A DNA stretch of 64,000 nt from Psychrobacillus sp048572895 (lineage in GTDB: Bacteria; Bacillota; Bacilli; Bacillales_A; Planococcaceae), in the NCBI RefSeq assembly GCF_048572895.1, contig NZ_CP183878.1:2356001-2420000 (forward strand), written 5' to 3'. The translations under genes and the position numbers were made by a program. The notes beneath the pieces are model-generated. The model did no database searches. It was not told where the DNA came from and saw nothing but the letters and a program-made list of their open reading frames with translations. Below, one piece after another: positions 42,027-49,244 of this stretch (position 1 is its first letter; each line of letters starts with the position of its first letter).

Positions 42027-42299
42027 TCAGTTCGACTTTAAGCTATAAAGAATGAGTAAAATACCTGCAAATAAGCAGACCATTCTTGTTAATGATATTT
42101 TTTCAGATAAGCCAGTTAAACCTATGCCAGTTGTAACTATTAAAACAACAGGACCTACTAAAGCTAACATGGAGTTAATATAAAAAGCTTTTTCTAAATC
42201 ATTAAATTTTATCATCATCATTGCTGCAGACAACTCGATACTTCCTGAAAGTAATCTAAGTATGATAATGAATAGTAACGCTTTCTCAATAATCAGTAT
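42027..42299 (-). CDS. YqhV-like membrane protein (DUF2619), ATA or CTG start
   Basis: The frame encodes about 90 residues beginning LIIEKALLFIIILRLLSGSI, then ELSAAMMMIKFNDLEKAFYI, and NSMLALVGPVVLI, which I recall as the YqhV/DUF2619 pattern (RxLSGSIE...LVGP). About three membrane segments are seen. The function is unknown. There is no ATG, GTG or TTG before the conserved core: the only near start, TTG at 42233, would cut off the RLLSGSI segment, and a stop lies at 42303-42305. AAGAGGGG stands 6 nt before ATA 42299 (and 9 nt before CTG 42296), so one of these is the probable start. B. subtilis has yqhV elsewhere, beside spoIIIA. Confidence 0.78.
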   Translation of the reverse strand: MLIIEKALLFIIILRLLSGSIELSAAMMMIKFNDLEKAFYINSMLALVGPVVLIVTTGIGLTGLSEKISLTRMVCLFAGILLILYSLKSN

Positions 42300-42394
42300 C
42301 TTCTACCCCTCTTTAATAAAAGAATATGTACTATTGAGATTATATGTAAACATTGTAAGTATTATTTGAGTAACAACTTAAATATGTTTATAAG

Positions 42395-43077
42395 AAAAGC
42401 GCAAGCCCTTTTATTTCAAAACCTGTTTCTATCGTTTTCGAAGGGCTTTGGACAGACTTATCGCTATACCTATTACCAGTTGTTTTTTGGAGATGCTGGT
42501 CGTGACTGTTGTCACGACCAGCATTTCTTTTTTCGGTAATTTTATAGTGTTTGTCTATTCGTCGCCCGCCTACAACTATTAGAAACAGGTTAGTGCCGTT
42601 TTGGATAACTAGAGAAAAGATACTCTACTACCCATAAAGCAAGCTCTCGAAGATACAATTTCGTTCGCTATTTCGCTTCTTTACTTGGCGAACACTTACT
42701 ATTTTTCTCTACTTCCACTAGTAAAATAAAATTGTCTGCCACCATCTATCATTGAATAACAGTACTTCTACTTCATCAGCGAGTACAAATCATTTTATCC
42801 CTACATTAACTGGAGTTAATCTTATTATCTAAGCGATATGCTTTGCCAAATCTTATAATGTAGTACTACGCAACCTAATGGATTGTAGTGAAAGGTGGCG
42901 ACTCGGCGGGAGAAGGGAGACAGATGAAACATCACATCGACGCGCAAGCGACGGTGATGGTTCATCGCTCCCCCCGCGGAGGCCAACAGGACGTTGGTCA
43001 CGAAGGCTTTGCCACAGGAGGTGGCGCACTTAGCCTTCGTTCCTTTGTCCCCACCTGAAACGGAAATCAGTAGTATT
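42395..43077 (+). repeat. Composite repeat A-linker-B, copy 2
   Basis: Repeat A copy 5 occupies 42417-42591, with inner stem GATGCTGGTCGTGAC/GTCACGACCAGCAT (42492-42524), then CTTTTTTCGGTAAT. The linker (GGATAACTAGAGAAAAGATA, CGAAGATACAATTTCGTTCGC) follows. Repeat B is at about 42886-43077 and differs from the copy at 38328-38440 at only about two of 115-120 positions in its right half, by eye, while A and the linker are clearly diverged. No gene is supportable in 42314-43120. Confidence 0.88.
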
Positions 43078-43120
43078 AATTTATAGATATAATTCTAGAG
43101 TTATAATTCACAATAATTTA

Positions 43121-43166
43121 AACTAAAAAAAAGGATTCATCGTGATAAAACACACGACAAATCCTT
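43121..43166 (-). terminator. Terminator of hisS-aspS
   Basis: AAGGATTTGTCGTG and CACGATGAATCCTT form a 14-bp stem with one mismatch, followed on the minus strand by a long T-run. It lies just after the aspS stop. Confidence 0.88.
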
Positions 43167-43173
43167 CTGTCAT

Positions 43174-44943
43174 TTACTTCGTTTTCAATTTCAAACTCAA
43201 GCTTAGTTCATCTAACTGAGCCTCTGCAACTGGGCTAGGTGCAGATGTTAATAAGTCGCTGGCACTTGCTGTTTTCGGGAATGCAATCGTATCACGTAGA
43301 TTTGTACTACCAGAAAGAAGCATGACTAATCTATCTAATCCAAATGCAACACCGCCATGAGGAGGCGTTCCGTACTCAAAAGCTTCCATTAGGAAACCAA
43401 ATTGAGCTTTTGCTTCCTCATCTGAAAATCCAAGTATCTCGAACATTTTTTCTTGAACTTCTCTAGAATATATACGTAGAGATCCTCCACCTAATTCGTA
43501 ACCGTTCAATACTAAGTCATACGCTTGTGCACGTACTTCACTTGGATCCGTATCCATTAATGGAAGGTCTTCATCAAAAGGTCTTGTGAACGGATGATGA
43601 GCTGCGTAGTAACGACCTTCTTTTTCATCGTATTCGAATAATGGCCAGTTTACTACCCATAAGAATTCAAAGCGCGATTCATCGATTAATTCAAGCTCTT
43701 TCCCAAGTTTTAAACGTAATGCACCTAATGCATCAGCCACAACAGATGTTTTATCAGCAACAAATAATAATAAATCTCCAGCAGTTGCCCCTAATGTTTG
43801 AATAAGGCTTGTAGATGCTTCACCTTCAAAGAATTTAGCAATTGGACCCTTCAACCCTTCTTCGTCTACTTTCAACCAAGCAAGCCCTTTAGCACCATAA
43901 ACTCCAGCGAATTCTCCAAGTGCATCAATATCTTTACGAGAATAATTAGCAGCTGCACCTTTAACATTAATCGCTTTCACTTGCCCACCAGCTTCTACTG
44001 CGGAAGCGAAAACCTTGAATGAGCTGTCTTTCACTAATTCCGAAAGATCAACAAGTTCTAGTCCAAAACGAACATCCGGTTTATCTGATCCAAAGCGATT
44101 CATCGCTTCATCATAATTCATACGGTTGAAAGGAACGGTAACGTCTACACCTTTAACGTCCTTCATAACCTTTTTCATCATACGTTCATTCATTTCCAAA
44201 ATTTCATCCATCGATAGGAAACTCATTTCCATATCGATTTGAGTAAATTCTGGTTGACGGTCTGCACGTAAATCTTCATCACGGAAGCATCGAGCTATTT
44301 GATAATATTTTTCAAATCCTCCAACCATTAGAAGTTGCTTGAACAACTGTGGTGATTGTGGAAGTGCATAAAATTCTCCATCATGGACACGACTTGGCAC
44401 TAAATAATCGCGTGCTCCTTCAGGGGTAGATTTAGTTAAAATCGGGGTTTCTACTTCTAAGAATCCTTCATCATCTAAGAAGCGTCTTACTGTCTTAGTA
44501 ATATCTGAACGCATTTTGAATGTGTCATACATTACTGGTCTTCTTAAATCTAAATAGCGATATTTTAAACGAATATCTTCACCTACATCCGTTTGGTTGT
44601 CAATCGCAAAAGGAGGGTTTTTAGCTTCGTTAATAATACGAGCATCACTCGCATGTACTTCAATCGCCCCAGATGAAATATTTTTGTTCACCTGGTTTGT
44701 TGCACGTGCAACTACAGTACCTTTCACCTCTATGATATATTCATTACGCAATTTATCGGCAATTTGAATTGCTGATTCGGAAAATTCAGGATTAAAAACT
44801 ACTTGAACTAGTCCTGTGCGATCGCGTACATCTACAAATATTAATCCGCCTAAATCTCTACGCTTTTGTACCCATCCGATTAATTGGATCGATTCACCGA
44901 TTTGTTGTTCATTTAATTGTCCACTTGTATGTGTTCTACTCAT
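43174..44943 (-). CDS. aspS: Aspartyl-tRNA synthetase
   Basis: AspS charges tRNA-Asp (and possibly tRNA-Asn, if non-discriminating). The 589-residue protein has the N-terminal OB anticodon domain (QLIGWVQKRRDLGGLIFVDV), the class II core (KYRYLDLRRP, ETPILTKSTPEGARDYLVP, CFRDEDLRADRQPEFTQID), the bacterial GAD insertion (about 290-415), and motif 3 GTPPHGGVAFGLDRLVMLL. The ATG at 44943 overlaps the hisS stop by 4 bp, so the two are coupled under the T-box upstream of hisS. Confidence 0.98.
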   Translation of the reverse strand: MSRTHTSGQLNEQQIGESIQLIGWVQKRRDLGGLIFVDVRDRTGLVQVVFNPEFSESAIQIADKLRNEYIIEVKGTVVARATNQVNKNISSGAIEVHASDARIINEAKNPPFAIDNQTDVGEDIRLKYRYLDLRRPVMYDTFKMRSDITKTVRRFLDDEGFLEVETPILTKSTPEGARDYLVPSRVHDGEFYALPQSPQLFKQLLMVGGFEKYYQIARCFRDEDLRADRQPEFTQIDMEMSFLSMDEILEMNERMMKKVMKDVKGVDVTVPFNRMNYDEAMNRFGSDKPDVRFGLELVDLSELVKDSSFKVFASAVEAGGQVKAINVKGAAANYSRKDIDALGEFAGVYGAKGLAWLKVDEEGLKGPIAKFFEGEASTSLIQTLGATAGDLLLFVADKTSVVADALGALRLKLGKELELIDESRFEFLWVVNWPLFEYDEKEGRYYAAHHPFTRPFDEDLPLMDTDPSEVRAQAYDLVLNGYELGGGSLRIYSREVQEKMFEILGFSDEEAKAQFGFLMEAFEYGTPPHGGVAFGLDRLVMLLSGSTNLRDTIAFPKTASASDLLTSAPSPVAEAQLDELSLSLKLKTK

Positions 44944-46232
44944 TGTTCCTCTGCCTCCAACTTTGTTGAACTAGTCTTTATTTGATCTATTAATGAACTG
45001 AATGGAACTAAATTTTGATTACCAGTTGCTAAATCCTTCAACATAGCACTTTCTTTTTCTAATTCATCATCGCCAATTACTAATACAAATTTTGCTTTTA
45101 AACGGTCGGCTGATTTCATTTGTGTTTTCATTTTGCGTTCTAAATAATCCATCTCTGCTGTAATTTTTTGTTGTCTAAGTTGATACGTAAGTTCAACAGC
45201 TTTTTTCTTAGCTGCTTCACCCAGTCCTATTACATAGACATCTAATGTCGACTTCTCAGACCATTCATTGTTTTCCGCTTCAATCGCTAATAATAGTCTT
45301 TCAATACTCATCGCAAATCCTATTCCAGGAGCATCTGGTCCACCTAATTCTTCTACTAGACCGTTATATCTTCCCCCGCCCGCTAGTGTTGTAATTGCGC
45401 CAAAGCCTTCTGCAGCACTCATAATTTCAAAAGCAGTGTGGTTATAATAATCTAATCCACGGACCAGATTAGGATCTACCTCAAATGGAATATTTAATAT
45501 CGTTAAGTATTCTTTTACTTTTTCGAAATAAGCAGCTGATTCTTCATTTAAAAAATCTGCTAAGGAAGGTGCCGTTTCCATCAAGGGATGGTTACGATCT
45601 ACTTTGCAATCCAAAATACGAAGTGGATTTTTTTGTAATCTGTTTTGACAATCTGAGCAAAACTCTTCAATATGCGGTTCGAAGTGACTAACTAGTGCCG
45701 CTTTATGTGAAACTCTACTTTCTGTGTCCCCTAGGGAATTTATAACAAGCTTTAGCTTCTTCAATCCCGCTTTTTGATAGACAGACATTGCTAATGAAAT
45801 AACTTCCGCATCGATTGCTGGATCTGCACTACCTATTGCTTCAATACCAAACTGTACGAATTGACGGTACCTACCTGCCTGTTGACGCTCATAACGGAAC
45901 ATTGGTCCCATATAGTAAAGCTTCACAGGCTGATCCGGGTAACCGAACATTTTATGCTCTACAAATGCTCTTACCGCTGATGCTGTACCTTCTGGTCGCA
46001 ATGTAAGGGAACGATTCCCTCTGTCTTGGAAGGTGTACATTTCTTTTTGAACAATATCCGTCGTATCCCCAACGCTTCTAGTAAATAATTCAGTATGCTC
46101 AAAAACAGGGGTTCTAATCTCCTTGTATTGATACATACGACATTGTTCTCTTATAAGCTCTTCAACTGCTTGCCACTTACCAGTTTCTGATGGCAAAATG
46201 TCTTGTGTTCCTCTAGGTACTTTAATATCCAT
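44940..46232 (-). CDS. hisS: Histidyl-tRNA synthetase
   Basis: HisS charges tRNA-His. The 430-residue protein begins MDIKVPRGTQDILP and has motif 2 MFRYERQQAGRYRQFVQFG, the histidine motifs LVRGLDYYNHTAFE and AGGGRYNGLVEELGG, and GIGFAMSIERLLL, then the anticodon domain (YVIGLGEAAKKKAVEL). The ATG at 46232 follows AAAGGGGC. The ORF is open another 51 codons upstream, but those codons are repeat E DNA. Transcription is under the T-box at 46388-46665. Confidence 0.97.
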   Translation of the reverse strand: MDIKVPRGTQDILPSETGKWQAVEELIREQCRMYQYKEIRTPVFEHTELFTRSVGDTTDIVQKEMYTFQDRGNRSLTLRPEGTASAVRAFVEHKMFGYPDQPVKLYYMGPMFRYERQQAGRYRQFVQFGIEAIGSADPAIDAEVISLAMSVYQKAGLKKLKLVINSLGDTESRVSHKAALVSHFEPHIEEFCSDCQNRLQKNPLRILDCKVDRNHPLMETAPSLADFLNEESAAYFEKVKEYLTILNIPFEVDPNLVRGLDYYNHTAFEIMSAAEGFGAITTLAGGGRYNGLVEELGGPDAPGIGFAMSIERLLLAIEAENNEWSEKSTLDVYVIGLGEAAKKKAVELTYQLRQQKITAEMDYLERKMKTQMKSADRLKAKFVLVIGDDELEKESAMLKDLATGNQNLVPFSSLIDQIKTSSTKLEAEEQ

Positions 46233-46257
46233 AGCAATTGCCCCTTTCTTGAATGCA

Positions 46258-46384
46258 TAATAGAAAAGCGTAAGCGCCCTGCTCAGCCTCGACACTGCTT
46301 GAAGCTCCGAATCGAAAGCCTTTTTCCAACCTTTCGACCGAGGAACTAAAGCGACCTCGAGGGGCTGGGCACCGAAGCTAGACA
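46258..46384 (-). repeat. Repeat E between the hisS T-box and hisS
   Basis: It is an imperfect palindrome: AGCGCCCTGCTCAGCC at the left pairs with GGGGCTGGGCACCGAAGCT at the right, enclosing GAATCGAAAGCC/ CTTTCGACCGA. It resembles the GC-rich stem repeats common in Bacillaceae and Planococcaceae and the element at 60420-60515 (GCGCC...AGCTCC ends). It fills the space from the T-box terminator to 26 bp before the hisS ATG. Confidence 0.75.
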
Positions 46385-46387
46385 TAT

Positions 46388-46665
46388 AAAAAAGCCCTCA
46401 TCCCTTGCTAAAAATAGCAAGGGACGAGAGCTTATATAAGCTTCCGCGGTTCCACCCTAGTTGGTCAAAAATATTGACCCTCTCAATTCTGGATAACGAC
46501 CAGTTCCGTTTCTGCCTACTAAAGAAAAATCTCTTTCGACAAAAATCCTCTCGAATGTTGTTCACTGAATGCGTATGTAGGAAAGATTTCAGCCACGTCT
46601 TTCCTTCTCTTGTCATCCGTTTTAGACAGCTACTTTTTCGGTCATCGGTTTGTTTTAGTTTTTGA
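46388..46665 (-). promoter_or_regulatory. T-box riboswitch controlling hisS-aspS
   Basis: The T-box core AGGGTGGAACCGCGG is at about 46444-46459 (minus strand). A terminator follows: CTCGTCCCTTGCTA pairing with TAGCAAGGGATGAG, then GGGCTTTTTT (46388-46433). Stem I elements AGAGAAGGAAAGA and GGCTGAAA lie at about 46580-46605. I could not fix the specifier: AAC and CAT are adjacent in TGAACAACATTCGAG (about 46550-46564), and only CAT would suit histidine. Its place before hisS-aspS agrees with B. subtilis. Confidence 0.92.
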
Positions 46666-46768
46666 TTATACTTTATCTTAATGATGCAAGAGAAATAAGT
46701 CAACCCTTTTGAAGAAAAGGTAGAATTTTTCAGCTAGACTATTTACAATAGGGATAGGAGTGATTCAG

Positions 46769-48334
46769 GTGAACGCTAAAATAATACATAAAATGACCAT
46801 TATTTTTTTATCTGCTTGTTTATTAATGCCATACATACAAGTAAATGCACAGGAGAATGAAGTGACCGTAAATGTTACTTCGTTAAAAGTACGATCAGGT
46901 CCAGGCCTTACATACGATACGATCGGTGCTGTTACAAAAAATGACAAATTAGACGTCATCGGCAAGGAAAATGAGTGGCTTCAAGTTAATTTTGGGAGTT
47001 CTACTGGTTGGGTAGCTAGCTGGTACACAACAAAAGAATCTCTTGAGTTGGCAAACAAGCAGATTGTATCGAAAGTAAATCGATTGAATGTTCGAACAGA
47101 ACCTACTACCTCTTCCGCAGTTATAGGTCAATTACAAGAGGGTGATTCTGCTAATGCCTACAAATCTCAAGAAGATTGGATTGAAATAGACTTTCAAGGT
47201 CGAAAAGGTTGGATCAATCAATCCTACGTCACTGTGACTGAACAAACTGTAACCAAAGATACGAGCGATAAGAGCTCTTCAGAAAATGTCTTTGAAGTAT
47301 CCGTCGATGCACTAAATGTTCGCTCAAAAGCAGATTTAACTTCAAAAAAAATTGGTCAGGTTAATAAAGGTGATCAATTTTCAGTTGTTGATTCTGATCA
47401 TAATTGGGTACAAGTAGAACTTGAAAGTGGAGAAAAAGGGTGGCTATATAGCTTTTATGGAACTTTTACTACTGCTTCTACTTCTGAAAGTATTAATACT
47501 GAAGGAAAGAATGGTACTATTACCATTCTCTATAATGGGACAAACCTTCGCAAAGATAGCACAACAAGTAGTGAAGTCGTTTCAAGAGCTGATGCTGGGA
47601 CTACATTTCCAGTAGCAGAGAAGATAAATGATTGGTATAAAATCACATTAGGTAATGAACAAACAGCTTTTGTAGCTAGTTGGTTAGTATCTGCTTCATC
47701 TACCACAGCCAATGAAACTGAGCAATCAGAAGATAATAGCAATTTGGAAAAAGAGAAGAAAAAGGATGTCACTCGTAAAAAAGGTACCTTAAAAGGGCTA
47801 ACTATTGTCATCGATGCAGGTCATGGTGGAAATGACCGAGGTACAACTGGCGCTCTTGGAACAGATGAGAAAAACATTACTTTAATTACTTCAGAATTAC
47901 TTTCATCTAAATTACAAGCCGCTGGTGCAAATGTAATTTTGACAAGAGAATCAGACGAATACGTAGACCTTCGTAAACGAGTAAGCATAGGACACCAAGT
48001 CGATGCTGATGCATTCATTAGCTTACACTATGATGCAATCGAAAATACTTCAGTTAGAGGTTTCACGACCTACTATATGCATAGTTATCAAAAAGAATTG
48101 GCTAAGTATGTCCATAACGGGCTTGGTGACATGATTTCCTTAAAGGATAGAGGTACTCAACCAGGTGATTATTTGGTTTTACGAGAAAACAAACAAAAAG
48201 CTATCTTAATAGAGTTAGGGTATTTAAGCAATCCTTCGGAAGAACGGAATGTAACTACTCAAAACTATCGTGAACAAGCTACTCATGGTATTTATAATGG
48301 AATTATTAAGTACTTTGATGCTCAATTAGATTAA
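46769..48334 (+). CDS. N-acetylmuramoyl-L-alanine amidase with four SH3b domains
   Basis: This is an exported cell-wall hydrolase. A signal peptide (about residues 1-30, ending YIQVNAQ) is followed by four bacterial SH3 domains, each with an N-V-R-S/T-type core (SLKVRSGPG, RLNVRTEPT, ALNVRSKAD, GTNLRKDST), a charged linker, and Amidase_3 (about 345-521): TIVIDAGHGGNDRG, SLHYDA and ILIELGYLSNPSEERN hold the zinc and catalytic residues. The GTG at 46769 is preferred, 5 nt after AGGAGTGA; the GTG at 46760 lies within that site. It is 521 residues, resembling B. subtilis YrvJ, which has the same neighbours. Repeat A copy 6 begins 14 bp after its stop. Confidence 0.94.
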   Translation: MNAKIIHKMTIIFLSACLLMPYIQVNAQENEVTVNVTSLKVRSGPGLTYDTIGAVTKNDKLDVIGKENEWLQVNFGSSTGWVASWYTTKESLELANKQIVSKVNRLNVRTEPTTSSAVIGQLQEGDSANAYKSQEDWIEIDFQGRKGWINQSYVTVTEQTVTKDTSDKSSSENVFEVSVDALNVRSKADLTSKKIGQVNKGDQFSVVDSDHNWVQVELESGEKGWLYSFYGTFTTASTSESINTEGKNGTITILYNGTNLRKDSTTSSEVVSRADAGTTFPVAEKINDWYKITLGNEQTAFVASWLVSASSTTANETEQSEDNSNLEKEKKKDVTRKKGTLKGLTIVIDAGHGGNDRGTTGALGTDEKNITLITSELLSSKLQAAGANVILTRESDEYVDLRKRVSIGHQVDADAFISLHYDAIENTSVRGFTTYYMHSYQKELAKYVHNGLGDMISLKDRGTQPGDYLVLRENKQKAILIELGYLSNPSEERNVTTQNYREQATHGIYNGIIKYFDAQLD

Positions 48335-48348
48335 CTGGTAGGTCACAC

Positions 48349-48540
48349 CCCGTTTCCATCGTTTTCGTAGTGCTTTGGATAGACTTGTTGCTATATTATT
48401 ACCGCCAAATTTTTATTGAGATGCTGGTCGTGACTGAAGTCACAACCAGCATCTCTTTTTCGGTAATCTTATAGCGTTTGTTCGTCCTTCGCCTTTCTTC
48501 AACTTTTAGAACTGATTTAGTACTGCTTTTTGGAAGAAGA
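48349..48540 (+). repeat. Repeat A, copy 6, after the amidase gene
   Basis: The outer arm is decayed (CCCGTTTCCATCGTTTTCGT; TTTTAGAACTGATTTAGTAC), but the inner stem GATGCTGGTCGTGAC/GTCACAACCAGCATC (48419-48453) and CTTTTTCGGTAAT are kept. A short fragment of another repeat (GTAAGGCGAAGACCCCGCAG) lies at about 48590-48650. Nothing else is seen in 48335-48694. Confidence 0.75.
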
Positions 48541-48694
48541 GTTAGGCTGGTTCTAAATTTATTCTTGAGTAATACACTTTATTGTTTGAAGTGTAAGGCG
48601 AAGACCCCGCAGCGAAGGAGGCTGATGTCATCGCTTAGCTAGAAAGCGTCCTCTTGAAACAAAAATCTGCTGTATTATCGCCATATTCTATTCA

Positions 48695-48747
48695 TAAAAA
48701 AAGTTGTACAAATTACTCCCAATTAGAGTAATTTATACAACTTTTTT
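48695..48747 (-). terminator. Bidirectional terminator between the amidase and dtd
   Basis: AAGTTGTACAAATTACTC (48701-48718) and GAGTAATTTATACAACTT (48726-48743) form an 18-bp stem with one mismatch, with T-runs on both strands. It follows the dtd stop at once. Confidence 0.92.
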
Positions 48748-48751
48748 GGAG

Positions 48752-49189
48752 TTAAGCTTCTAACATAATTGTTACCGGACCATCGTTTGTAAATGTAACG
48801 TCCATCATAGCACCGAAGACGCCAGTTTCTACTCGCAAACCTTTTGCTTGTAGTTTTTCATTGAAAAGTTCCCATAATGGCTTTGCTATTTCGGGTCTGG
48901 CTGCATCGGTAAAGCTCGGTCTTCTCCCTTTTCTCGTATCGGCATATAAAGTAAATTGTGATACCGACAGAATACTTCCTCGGACTTGTTCGATAGAATG
49001 ATTCATTTTCCCATCTGTATCCTCAAATAAGCGTAGACCTACAACTTTCTCCACTAAATAATCTATTTCTTTTTCGGTGTCGGTTGCCGTAATACCAACT
49101 AATAATAAATAACCGTTGTCAATCTTTCCAGTGACTTGCCCTTCCACTGTAACACTTGCATTTTTACACCGTTGTAACAATACTTTCAT
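48752..49189 (-). CDS. dtd: D-aminoacyl-tRNA deacylase
   Basis: Dtd removes D-amino acids (and glycine mischarged on tRNA-Ala) from tRNA. The 145-residue protein has the active-site motif GSILSVSQFTLYADTRKG (SQFTL) and the C-terminal TNDGPVTIMLEA (the Gly-Pro cis loop NxGPVT). AAAGGAGC precedes the ATG at 49189. It lies 55 bp after rel, the usual rel-dtd order. Confidence 0.96.
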   Translation of the reverse strand: MKVLLQRCKNASVTVEGQVTGKIDNGYLLLVGITATDTEKEIDYLVEKVVGLRLFEDTDGKMNHSIEQVRGSILSVSQFTLYADTRKGRRPSFTDAARPEIAKPLWELFNEKLQAKGLRVETGVFGAMMDVTFTNDGPVTIMLEA

Positions 49190-49244
49190 AAAACGTAGGC
49201 TCCTTTTAACTATGGCGCTGTTAATTTTCCATTAAAATAACGCT

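Noticed and set aside
37765..43077. Possible CRISPR array from repeated blocks
   Set aside because: Units are long, few, far apart and palindromic; there are no regular short spacers and no cas genes.
46233..46385. 51-codon N-terminal extension of hisS
   Set aside because: It is repeat E DNA; HisS family similarity begins at the ATG at 46232.
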